Assembly (NCBI GenBank): GCA_963965975.1
Contig: OZ014413.1
Coordinates: 3,482,001-3,546,000, forward strand
DNA: 64,000 nt
Direction of reading: 5' to 3'
DNA from: Xestospongia bergquistia
Lineage: Eukaryota; Porifera; Demospongiae; Haplosclerida; Petrosiidae
In this document: positions 24,065 through 35,500 of the stretch, one piece after another
Layout: each line of letters begins with the position of its first letter
How positions within the stretch are numbered: the first letter of the stretch is position 1
Program-made: the position numbers and the translations under genes
The notes under the pieces: generated by a model
What the model saw: only the letters and a program-made list of their open reading frames with translations
Told to the model about the DNA's origin: nothing
Databases searched by the model: none

Positions 24065-24779
24065 AGTGGCTGGTGTTCGTCTCAAGGGTGTGGCTCATAT
24101 AATCTGCGCATGTTCAGTACCTTATAATTAGCTCACAGTGTTCGAATAGTATAATAAAGTTATTCAAATAGAGATTTATCTAGAGTTCAACGAGATCAAG
24201 ATGATATATCTACTAATGATGTGTTGAACTATGTAGAGTAAACTATTGATATTCGCGAACAACATGTATATTCGGACGTCTTCCCTCTTCAGTAGAAAAG
24301 AGAAGCAGTGAAACTGGTATATATAAATGTAGGTCATAGATAGGTAAAACACTAGATGAGGAGAGCCGCCGTTTTCAACTTTGCTCTTAGCCACAACGAT
24401 CACAAAACTAAGAATTTCGGAACCGTGATAAAATATTCTATTGTCGTACACTTGGCTCTTTTCATTGAAGATGAAACGAAACTGTTGGCAACTAATAGTA
24501 AACAAATGTCTTACTAAACCTGTACAGATTCTGCTACAGAACGTTTAAATTTATTAGTGGCTTTGGCATAGTCTCGCTATACTTACAGTTGACCAGACCC
24601 TTTCCGAGAGGGGAGGGGCTGGCTACGAGAGACTAGCTTTGGCCGTTTCCATGATCCAAAAGTAGGGGGCGTGGCATGTATATTCGTAAACACGAGTTGG
24701 CACATGCTGAGCGAAAACGTTGAGACAGTCTTGATTCAGTCGTGTTGTTAGAGTTCTCTAGGCCTATTTCAACTTGCAG

Positions 24780-26503
24780 TACAAAGTCAATAAATTTTAC
24801 AACTATTCAACTACTTCTACTGTTTTTTGTCATTCTGGAGAGTCTGAGTTGGATCTTTTGCTATGACCACAGACTAGAACTGCAATTATCCTGACTTTTT
24901 ATCACGATTTGTTATGGTGAGTCAATCTGTTTCTTTCGAAGTTACAAATTAAAATGATCACTACGTCAGACTGTGTTATAATAACCTTGATTTATTCACC
25001 ACTGATGTCTGTGTCAATTCAATAGTGAATTCTTTTAGTTTGTAACTGTTAATGCTAACTCCTTAAATTGAATGTAGAGTGGAGTAATTTGTAATGAAGC
25101 AGTTTTGGGTGGTATGTTTGTATGTTTGTAATGATGTGATGAAGGACATTATGGTGGTTTTGACGACACAGTGAACTTGTGGTTAATTCAAAGTATTATG
25201 ATGTAAGGTGGGCCGGATTTCATAATTGGATAAATAAAGTGACAACTTGTTAAACACAAGTTAAGAAATTATTTGTGTGTATGACTTATTTATCTGTTGC
25301 TATTTATAAATAAAAGATTTTCTAATGCAGCTGTCATCTCAACACTGCTGACAGAACTTTTCAATCTCTGCAGTAACCATAGGCCTTTCCTATCAAGCAC
25401 ATCTGAGCACCCTTCACAACACAAGCTTTATGAAAAGCATAATTTACTTAAAGCTTATGAAGCAGTATTGAATGGTATGTCTGTACGAAGAGAAGCCAAA
25501 GAACACAATGTACTAAAAAGTACTTTACATGATCGCGTCACTGGAAAAGTGATGTTTGGATCTGTTAGTGGACCAACAAAATATCTTAGTGATGTTGAAG
25601 AGGAAGAACTTGTGCAGTTTCTTCTTGGTTGTTCATCTATGGGATTTGTTTAGTCTCGCAAGCAAATTTTAGCCATCATTCAAAGTGTTGTCCACCAAAA
25701 AGGCGTAAATGTTACTATTACAAATGGTTGGTGGGACTCTTTCAGATAAAGGCATCCATCATTATCTCTTAGAAATCCTGAACAACTTTCCCATGTTAGA
25801 GCCGTATGTACCTCACCTGAAGTACTTGATCATTATTTTGATATTCTTGAAGAAACATTAGATCAAAATGACTTGTCCAGTAAACCTTGCCAAATATATA
25901 ACTGTGATGAAACTGGTATGCCACTAGACCAAGCACCTCCCAAAGTCATTGCTCAGAAAGGGCAAAAACATACTCAATCCATTACTACCGGTAACAAAAC
26001 TCAAATTACTGTGTTGTCTTGTTGTAGTGCAAGTGACCATGTCTTGCGACCTATGATAGTGTTTGACCGAAAGACATTAAAGGCTGAAATGATTGTAGGA
26101 GAGGTCCCAGGGTCAATGTATGGCTTGTCAGAGAGTGGCTGGGTTGATGGTGAACTGTTTGATCTGTGGTTCAAGCATCATTTTCTGTCTTGTACTCCAC
26201 CACTTTGTCCATTGCTTTTATTGTTAGAAGGACATTCATCTCATTATACTCCATCTGTTATTAATAAAGCTGCAGAGGAAGGAATAATTATGTTTTGTTC
26301 ACCACCTCATTCTACACACTTGACTCATCCCCTTGATAAGGGATGTTTTTCAATTTTAAAGAGATTGGTGAGAGGAGTGCCATAATTACTTAAGCTCAAA
26401 ACCTTATCACTAGAAGCATGACAATAGAATATGTTATAAGTGGTTTTTGTACCACTGGAGTTTACCCTATTAACAAAGCAGCTGTTTTTATTAAAACACC
26501 AGA
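24780..26503 (+). mobile_element. pogo/jerky-like transposon, copy B (5' part only)
   Basis: It carries the 5' region and transposase core in the same order as copies A and C and ends abruptly at 26503 in the sequence AAAACACCAG. The following bases up to about 26890 do not match the element. Its lysine-rich, microexon and PHD parts are absent. Confidence 0.7.
25332..26385 (+). pseudogene. DDE transposase copy B, disrupted
   Basis: Same HTH_psq plus DDE_1 protein as copy A. The longest intact stretch is 25873-26385: IYNCDETGMPLD, QITVLSCCSASDHVL, ESGWVDGELFDLWFKHHFLS, LLLLLEGHSSHYTPSVINKA, THLTHPLDKGCFSILKRLV. Breaks: TAG after SSMGFV near 25650 (shared with copy C), TAA near 25747 (TTCAGATAAAGG) and loss of the downstream coding sequence. 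The second catalytic residue is glutamate (LLEGHSSH). Codon CTG replaces the ATG seen in copy A right after the splice acceptor at 25331. Confidence 0.85.
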
Positions 26504-26890
26504 TGTTTATTAATTTTCCAAGTTCTGAATCATGTTCAATTACTAATAAGTCTTCTCATATAGGCAATTTTTGTTTTATCCTTTTTTTATTATTGATTGA
26601 TGTATTTATAGCAGTCTCATAATCTATATAATTATATTGTCTACAGCCAAAAGCCATGGCCATTCTTATCAAGTAATGAGTGAACCATAAAAGATACAAT
26701 TAAGCTTTATTATCTAAAAACAAATTGTTCAGGAAAAAAGCTGGATGTGTGTAGCTATAGTCATTCACTAACAAATAAGCAAAGGTGGTTAAAGGTTCAA
26801 TGCCAACTGACAAGGTGTTACATTATGCAAACATATATTGAAACATGTACTCAGTTTTTTAGGTGCTCAATTAAAAGTTTCATTAAATGA
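26504..26890. other. Junction segment, no gene recognised
   Basis: It lies between the truncated end of copy B and the 3' end of copy C. It probably includes the 3' non-coding end of copy C. No coding pattern is seen. Confidence 0.35.
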
Positions 26891-26896
26891 CATTCA

Positions 26897-27058
26897 AGAC
26901 TTTGGTGCATCTATCACATGTAGGACAACACCAAGTCCCTCTTGGTTTTCTGTTAAGATTAGCACATTCAAAATGCCACCAGCCAATTGAGCAATTTGGA
27001 TTGTCACAATAAATCATTCTGCCAAACTGCCCTTGCTTGCAAATGCAGTACTTTTCTA
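26897..27058 (-). CDS. PHD-finger exon, C terminus of transposon-encoded protein (copy C)
   Basis: After a TTTTTTATAG acceptor the frame reads KYCICKQGQFGRMIYCDN, CSIGWWHFECANL and GTWCCPTCDRC, then VLNVI and TAA. The C-x-C, C..C, H..C, C-x-x-C spacing is a C4HC3 PHD finger of the ING type, with the WWHFEC core. PHD fingers bind histone H3 tails. As the last exon of the element it could steer integration to marked chromatin, which is inference. The exon lies directly downstream of the microexon array and is missing from copies A and B. Confidence 0.75.
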
Positions 27059-27114
27059 TAAAAAATATTATTCCAAGTAAGCAATGTATGTTATATGTAC
27101 CTATTGGAGACTAA

Positions 27115-27410
27115 ACAATGGTTGTCTTTTGACATTGAGAACTTGTCTGAGACTGAGTACTAGAGGGTAGATTATTATTACAATGAATACAAAATAACAG
27201 ATAAAGTGACCTATTGGAGACTTGACAGCGGTTGCCTTTTGAGACTGAGAACGTGTCCAAGATTGAATACTAGATGCTAGATTATCGTCACAATAATATA
27301 AAAGATAACAGACAAACTGCCTATTGGAGACTTGACAGTGGTTGCCTTTTGAGACTGAGAACGCATTTGAGATTGAGTACTAGAGGCTAGATTATTATAA
27401 CAATGAATAA
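27115..27410 (-). repeat. Tandem 66-nt microexons, copy C distal cluster (3 units)
   Basis: Three units of the same module (TQSQ, SQSQKATTVKSP). Each is bounded on the minus strand by CTAG and, in most units, a GT donor, with units near 27120-27170, 27215-27285 and 27325-27395. They lie between the inserted segment and the PHD exon. Confidence 0.6.
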
Positions 27411-28639
27411 CATAGAAGATAACAGACAAACTGACATACATATCATACTGATCAGCTTGTTCTGCCATAGTGGCTATAAAGCACAGCATTTATCACTAGG
27501 ATGTGGGACATACAATTTGCACGTGCATAAATTAAAGTTATTTATATAGAGCTTATGTGGAGTTCACAAAATCTATATGATATATGTATTAATGATGTGT
27601 TGAAATTAAATTTATAATAGAAAATTACCTTTAACGAGATTATTATTGTCATAATGCACACAACAATATACTCTAAACTAAACAGATTAGAAGTTACTGC
27701 TTCATTTGTAATAACTAATATGTATGAATGAAAGACATACTGTAAAGTCTGGATTACAGAAAGTTAGGTTTGATGACTTGTCTTAGTATCTAACAGGTAA
27801 GACAAAGAATACTGATTTAATGTAATTTTCATTGTTGTATTATAGGAGTAATGCAATAAAGAATACACTGCTCATTTTTCAAGTATATACCAGAAGTATA
27901 CATATCCTATAAATGTACAGTACGTATTAACCTACCTTTATAAATTGATCACTATTAGTTACTATCATGTGATAAATCAGATCCTTTGGATTAAACTTTG
28001 TTTTCTGAATGAATGATTTCAATCAGAATTATTGTCATCTGATCTTTGTCTCTTGCATTCTAATGTTATTTCTAACCAGAAGGCACCATTAGACAAACCT
28101 AAATTAATTAAAAACATGTAAATATTAGTGACTTACTAACCAAACATGGAGATCCAACCAAAGGACAATTAGAAAAATCAATAGAAAAAAACTTGATTCA
28201 TTATCACATGAGCAAACACTATTTGAAATAATGCATTCACTTCATATGTAATTCTTGGACATACCTGTCTCATATATGAGCTCTAATATTATAATAAAGT
28301 TTCAATAGTATCATATATGTATGACACATTAAATTAATACTTAACAGACATGTATACACTTATGTATACAATATGAGACATCCTGTTGTTAATAATTCTA
28401 TATAAGTGTAATTTGGAAGTTGTGCATCTGTATATGTTGTTTATTGTTTATATAATTATATAATAACATTAGGTGTTAATAAGTTTTGAAGGTCACCTTT
28501 TTGTTGTCCTCTGTATCTATTTTTTTTTTCAGTTGTGATTCTTTGTGCTTCCAATCTGTTCAATAAAACTATTGGTCAAAACTTTGCAACAGACTGCGAT
28601 TCTGTCAACATGTTATAAGCCACACTCCAAGTAGATCTG

Positions 28640-28745
28640 TCGTATTGAGAACAGAAGCTCTACTAGTACCAAGTGACGCATTTGGAACTTCCACGTAGTC
28701 CAGTTTGAAGTGTCCAGCTTGTCGATTGACCACTTTTCATCCACT
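28640..28745 (-). pseudogene. Ty1/copia-type gag fragment inside copy C
   Basis: Inverted equivalent of 7497-7600. On the minus strand it reads a start, VDEKWSIDKLD, then NWTTWKFQMRHL with the tryptophan intact. The surrounding 27430-29640 segment splits the microexon array in the same place as in copy A, so the insertion predates duplication of the element. Confidence 0.45.
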
Positions 28746-29639
28746 GTCCCAACCATTCTCTAGCAAAGGTTTGAATCAGTGAATCCAGAGGATTTGGTCA
28801 GTTCCGCGACAGTGCAGTCCTGAGTATTCACTTCTGGCAGGGGTAGTTGTTACTGGCGAAAGGACTCTGGGGATTCGTAGATGGTACAGAGGTACTCACT
28901 GAAGAAGCGCATGCTCAGGCACAAACTCTATTGAAGTTAGCGGCATATTACTAGAAAACCACGCCTTATTAAATATTTGTGGTTTCAGGTATTTTTTTGA
29001 TAGGGTGTAGCTGCAGTTGCTGTTTACGGAAATATAGGTTGGAGCTGCAGATGCGGAAAACTTACAACAACATTGTGTGTAGGACAGAGCATTTCATCGA
29101 TTTAGTTAATATATTATAAATGATAGCCAATTAAATCCTTTCTAAACAGTTTGTTTAATAATTTTTTTTAAAATCACTTTTCATATTTTCTTTAAAAAAA
29201 ACATTTTTAGCATAAAATTGTTAGTATAAACAATAATCAAGAAACTAGCACTGTAGTTACTGGTCTCCAGGAACGTTTGTCCTTAATTTCTTACACTAGA
29301 TTGTTTTGCATACAAATTAAAAAAACATTAGGTTATTATAAACATTTACATGAATTTTATTACCAAGTTAAAAAACAGTAGTTAAAAACAGTGACAAGCT
29401 TCACATTCTTATGTGCTAATATAAAATCATAATGGCTTGTCATATACAAGGTGACAACATCATTCAATGTGACTTCTTAATATACAAAAAATGGACTCAA
29501 TAGCCAGCAATAAGAGGAAATGTACTAAAATGAACAAATGGCCTTATTGCTGGGTGGGAAAGACACACTCATATCAAAACAACTGACGATAGTATTTGTA
29601 CTAACTTGACACACTTGAATATCATATCGTTGTTCACAT

Positions 29640-30190
29640 ACAAACTGACCTATTGGAGACTTAACAGTGGTTGCCTTTTGAGATTGACAACATGTCCGTA
29701 ACATAGTACTAGAGGCTAGGTTATTATAACAATGAATAATAAAGATGATAACAGACAAACTGACCTATTGGAGACTTGACAGTGGTTGCTTTTTGAGACT
29801 GAGAACATCTCAGAGACCGAGTACTAGAGGCTAGGTTATTATAACAATGAATAATACAGATGATAACAGACAAACCGACCTATTGGAGACTTGACAGTGG
29901 TTACCTTTTGAGACTGAAAACATCTCAGAGATTGAGTACTAGAGGCTAGATTATTTAACAATGAATAATAGAGAAGATAACAGACAAACTGACCTATTGG
30001 AGACTTGACAGTGGTTGCCTTTTTAAACCAAGAACGAGTCTGAGATTGAGTACTAGAGGCTAGATTAATATAACAATGAATAGCATAGAAGATAACAAAA
30101 AAACTGACTTATTGGAGACTTGACAGTGGTTGCCTTTTGAGACTGAGAACATGTCCGATACTGAGTACTAGCAGCTAGATTATTGTAATG
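29640..30190 (-). repeat. Tandem 66-nt microexons, copy C proximal cluster (5 units)
   Basis: Five copies of the unit with period about 115 bp (repeat cores near 29667, 29775, 29890, 30005 and 30117). Copy A has three at this place, so unit number has changed between copies. Confidence 0.65.
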
Positions 30191-30599
30191 AATAATTAAA
30201 AGATACCAGACAAACTCACCTATTGGAGACTTGGAGATACCTGCAGCACCTGATGTGGTATGTATACTAATTCAATAAATTAACACTATAGTGACTATAC
30301 CTTCATTTAAACTGTCCTCTAGTTCTTCAGGTATTGTAAACAATGAGCAACCTAATTACAGCATAATATAAGAATACCTTCAATGATAATGGTTGGAAAG
30401 GTGCTAGACTTAAGATGAAATTATGCAAATACCTACCTTATTGTTTGATGTAGATTGAGAACTGCCAATAGGGGCTGAACCAGTACAGGACTTTTTAGAG
30501 CAAGTACTTTCTATAATAATATTGAGGAATCAAAATTTAACAGTGTGTCATTCTCACTTTTTTTTAACTGAACAATCCTAGCTTGATCTTATCAAAGCA

Positions 30600-32560
30600 A
30601 GAATGTGTAAGTTGCAGTGTCTATAATTTATATATACTTACTTCTTTTTTCTTCTTTCTCTTCCTTCTCTCTCATTTCTTCTAATTTCGTTTTCTTTTTC
30701 TTCAATTGTCATACGATTCTCTGCATGTAGTGAATACAAAGAGTTATAATTGATTAAGTATTCATTATAATAATGCAATTACTTTTTGATCTTTCTCTTG
30801 CAAATCTCTTAAGTTCAGCTTCTCTTTTCTTCCTATTTCTTTCTTCTAGGGCACTTTTTTTCTTTTCCTTTTCTTCCAAAGCTTCCTTTTTCTTCCTCTC
30901 TTCTTCTTAAAGCATCTTTACGATTTTCGTTTTTGTATTTGGCATTTCATTTAAAAATTTGGAAAGAGCGGTGACTGAGGTAAGTTGACAACTTTGAGAT
31001 CCATGACATTTTTCTACTTCAGGTCTAGAAGTATCAGGTGAACATGAAACAGAAAAAGGAAAAAGCTCCCCAACATGTGGTGATAAAGGCTGTGGTGTAC
31101 CTTGAGGATGATACATTTCAACCCACTTGTTATATCGTACATCAGTCTCTAAATCATAGCTTTCCTCATAACGTTGTTGAAAATGTAATATCTCTTCAGT
31201 AATGAAGGTAGTATTATGTACTGGAGATGTATGTCTTGATAGAGATGGGCTATAAAGGGGAAGGTAATGGATTTACTTGACTTCTAAATCTGCCATTCTA
31301 GATTTTACTGGTGTTTTAATAAAATCAGCTGCTCTGTTAACAGGGTAAACTCCAGTGGTACGAAAACCACTTATTACATTTTCCATTGTCATGCTTCGAG
31401 TCCATGCACGTCAAAAAACCTGACAAAATGTAAACCTGGTGATAACCTTTCCAGGGTTTGAGCTTAAGTAATTATAGCACTCCTCTCACCAATATCTCTT
31501 TAAAATTGAAAAACATTCCTTATCAAGGGGATGAGTCAAGTGTGTAGAATGAGGTGGTAAACAAAACATAATTATTCCTTCCTCTGTAGCTTTATTAATA
31601 ACAAATGGAGTATAATGAGATGAATGTCCTTCTAACACTAAAACCAATGGACGAAGTGGTGGAGTATGAGACAGGAAATGATACTTGAATCACATATCAA
31701 ACAGTTCACCATCAACCCAGCCACTCTCTGACAAGCCATACATTGACGCTGGCACCTCTCCTACAGTCATTTCAGCCTTTAATGTCTTTCAGTCAAACAC
31801 TTTCATAGGTGGCAAGACATGGTCACTTGCACTACAACAAGACAACACAGTAATTTGACTCTTGTTACCAGTAGTAATGGATTGAGTATTTCTTGCCCTT
31901 TCTGAGCAATGACTTTAGGAGGTGCTGGGTCTAGTGGCATACCAGTTTCATCACAGTTATATATTTTGCAAGGTTTACTGGACAAGTCATTTTGATCTAA
32001 TGTTTCTTCAAGAATATCAAAATAATGACCAAGTACTTCAGGTGAGGTACATACGGCTCTAACATGTGAAAGTTGTTCAGGATTTCTAAGAGATAATGAT
32101 GGATGCCTTTTTCTAAAAGAGTCCCACCAACCATTTGTAACAGTAACATCTATGCCTTTTTGGTGGACAACACTTTGAATGATGGCTAAAATATGCTTGC
32201 GAGACTAAGCAAATCCTATAGATGAACAACCAAGAAGAAACTGCACAAGTTCTTCCTCTTCAACATCACTAAGATATTTTGTTGGTCCACTAACAGATCC
32301 AAACATCACTTTTCCAGTGAGGCGATCATGTAAAGTACTTTTTAGTACATTGTATTCTTTGGCTTCTCTTCGGACAAACATACCATTCAAATTGATTCAA
32401 TACTTCTTCATAAGCTTTAAGTAAATTATGCTTTTCATAAAGCTTGTGTTGTGAAGGGTGCTCACGATCAGATGTGCTTGATAGGAAAGGTCTATGGTTA
32501 CTGCATGATCGAAAAGTTCTGTCAGCTAAAAGCAGATGTTGAGATGACAGCTGTATTAGA
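30600..32560 (-). pseudogene. DDE transposase copy C, disrupted
   Basis: The minus-strand frame contains LTGKVMFGSVSGPTKYLSD, YNCDETGMPLDPAPP, VLEGHSSHYT-like sequence and, after the DDE core, YHPQGTPQPLSPHVGEL and a lysine/glutamate-rich tail. TAG after SSIGFA near 32207 is shared with copy B. Further shifts occur near 31890 and 32385. The second acidic catalytic residue is glutamate, as in the other two copies. It is the parent-like copy for the tail exons and the PHD exon. Confidence 0.85.
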
Positions 32561-35500
32561 AAATATTTTATTTATAAATAGCAACAGATAAATTAGTTAT
32601 ACACACAAATAATTCCTTAACTTGTGCTTAACAAGTTGTCACTTCATTTATCCAATTATGAAATCCGGCCCACCTTACATTATAATACTTTGAATTAACC
32701 ACAAGTTCACAGTGTCTTCAAAACCAGCATAATGTCCTTAATCACATCATTACAAACATACAAACATACCACCCAAAACTGCTTCATTACAAATTACTCC
32801 ACTCTACATTCAATTTAAGGAGTTAGCATTAACAGTTACAAACTAAAAGAATTCACTATTGAATTGACACAGACAACAGTGGTGAATAAATCAAGGTTAT
32901 TATAACACTGTCTGACGTAGTGATCATTTTAATTTGTAACTTCGAAAGAAACAGATTGACTCACCATAACAAATCGTGATAAAAAGTCAGGATAATTGCA
33001 GTTCTAGTCTGTGGTCGTAGCAAAAGATCCAACTCAGACTCTCCAGAATGACAAAAAACAGTAGAAGTAGTTGAATAGTTGTAAAATTTATTGACTTCAT
33101 ACTGCAAGTTGAAATAGGCCTAGAGAACTCTAACAACACGACTGAATCAAGACTGTCTCAACGTTTTCGCTCAGCATGTGCCAACTCGTGTTTACGAATA
33201 TACATGCCACGCCCCCTACTTTTGGATCATGGAAACGGCCAAAGCTAGTCTCTCGTAGCCAGCCCCTCCCCTCTCGGAAAGGGTCTGGTCAACTGTAAGT
33301 ATAGCGAGACTATGCCAAAGCCACTAATAAATTTAAACGTTCTGTAGCAGAATCTGTACAGGTTTAGTAAGACATTTGTTTACTATTAGTTGCCAACAGT
33401 TTCGTTTCATCTTCAATGAAAAGAGCCAAGTGTACGACAATAGAATATTTTATCACGGTTCCGAAATTCTTAGTTTTGTGATCGTTGTGGCTAAGAGCAA
33501 AGTTGAAAACGGCGGCTCTCCTCATCTAGTGTTTTACCTATCTATGACCTACATTTATATATACCAGTTTCACTGCTTCTCTTTTCTACTGAAGAGGGAA
33601 GACGTCCGAATATACATGTTGTTCGCGAATATCAATAGTTTACTCTACATAGTTCAACACATCATTAGTAGATATATCATCTTGATCTCGTTGAACTCTA
33701 GATAAATCTCTATTTGAATAACTTTATTATACTATTCGAACACTGTGAGCTAATTATAAGGTACTGAACATGCGCAGATTATATGAGCCACACCCTTGAG
33801 ACGAACACCAGCCACTATGGCCCATTATAAACAGTTTTTGAGCAAAAAACCAACTCTTGATGAGTTAATAAAACATGTTAGAGTTACTAAAAAGTGGTAC
33901 AAGTTTGGTGAGCTTCTCCATCTACACGCCGATGAACTAGATGCTATAGAAGAACTGAATCAAGACCGTGACGCTAATTTTAAAACATTAAAGATGTTTA
34001 TCTATGGTTGGATACTAATCCCAATGCTACAAGAAGAGAAGTTATAGAGACGCTTCGAAAGGAAGCCATTGATGAGAGTGTTGTTGCTGAAGAATATGTA
34101 AAGGAATTAAAAGAAGGTGAGTGATACATATTGTATTATAATAAACATCGTCTATTAACCCTTGGTACTTAGCTTATTGCCAAGGATTGCAATACTTACT
34201 TTGTGTGTGCACATGCACGCATGTTCATGTCTTTCTTCTGTTTGCCTGTTACTCTGATATGTAATATGTGTATGCACTTGTGCAATATAATAATTAATAA
34301 TTATAACAGGTGTGAATTTTTGAGCCTGTGTTATATGAAATCATTAATGTGTGACAACATGACTTAGCTTTTTCTCTTTGTTTCTTCTTTCTAAATCTTT
34401 TGATTTTTTAAAATTTTAGCTCTAGTCACTAATACATATGGTTCCAGTAAAATAAATTCTTAATTATGACAGAACCATATACACTCACATATATAGAAGT
34501 TAAGGCAAGATGTTATTGTACTGTTTAGTTAGTTGTCTCCACTAAGGTACTTGGCAACTAATGTATAATTATATGTATTATTATAATGATTGAAAATATT
34601 CCTTTCTCTCCTATTAGAAGCTGATATTACCATGTTGAGACGAGTTATTGACGGTGGCCTTTCTAGGCACTATTTTTCATTACGTAATTTAGGTTGGCGT
34701 AGTCTACAATACCTAGCTAATGAGATGTATGCTGCTGGCTTTATTAGCTTAGACATCAAACAGTCACCTACGTTGGATAACATCATGGCTGAATTAACAG
34801 TGGAACTAAATTCAATGACGACTATCTCTCAAATAGAGCAATACTGTAACAAGGTCCTGTCAATACTTGCTAATACGGGAGGTTTATTAGATTATACCAA
34901 TGTGGACAGGCAACAACTACAAGACCAGTCTTCAAGTAATACTTTATCAGGTACATACACATTAATTGAGATATAACTATGTACCTAATGTAAACAGAGG
35001 AGTTAAAACTATTGGATAAAATGAGTAAGGCAAAGACATTAGAAATAAACAAGTTGATCAGAGAGAAAAAAGGTTAACTATGATACTGTTAGTAATACAT
35101 ACCAAATATGTTAATGTTCCATAGCTACTGAAGAAGTATTATTAACGAAACAAAAAGAAATTGAGAATTTGACAAGAGTGAAAGAAGGTGAGCTATATTA
35201 GTAGTATATACTGGAGAAGTATTAGTAGATGAGAGAGAAAGAAGGTAAACTATAGTACTGTATTTTTAACATTATTCTGCAAGGAGCAAGCAATTTTCTT
35301 ATGCTAATAATCATCTAAACAAGCAAAACTTTATATGCTATTTTTTTTTGAAAGTGGAGGGTGTGGCTGCTGACCTTGCAATATAGTGGGTGTGGCTATA
35401 CACTAAAATAAAAATACATATCTGCATAGGATTGCCTCACATTGTAAAATGCTAGATTTAGTGATAATTGTGGCTCTGATCCTTAGTCTGGCCACAATAA

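Larger units (their letters stand above)
20262..26503. repeat. Large inverted repeat, left arm
   Basis: Inverted partner of 31309-37066. It spans the 5' half of locus B, the divergent promoter region and the 5' part of transposon copy B. The arms are nearly identical over long stretches, including introns. The outer limit is in an intron with TGGATGAATT near 20262 (37066 in the other arm), and the inner limit is inside the transposase at AAAACACCAG. Confidence 0.8.
26890..33100 (-). mobile_element. pogo/jerky-like transposon, copy C (most complete)
   Basis: Inverted relative to copies A and B. From right to left: 5' region (33100), transposase (32560-30900), charged exons (to about 30240), five microexons (about 30190-29640), inserted segment with copia gag scrap (about 29640-27430), three microexons (about 27410-27115), PHD-finger exon (27058-26897). 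It is the only copy that retains the C-terminal PHD exon. Confidence 0.7.

Noticed and set aside
27277-27489. Minus-strand frame spanning a microexon unit and its flanks
   Set aside because: The open frame runs through splice sites. Only the 66-nt part looks coding.
33376-33705. 109-codon frame upstream of the locus C death domain (also at 24505-24176)
   Set aside because: It is open in copies B and C but has no ATG near the start, no domain and is broken in locus A. Conservation is explained by recent duplication.
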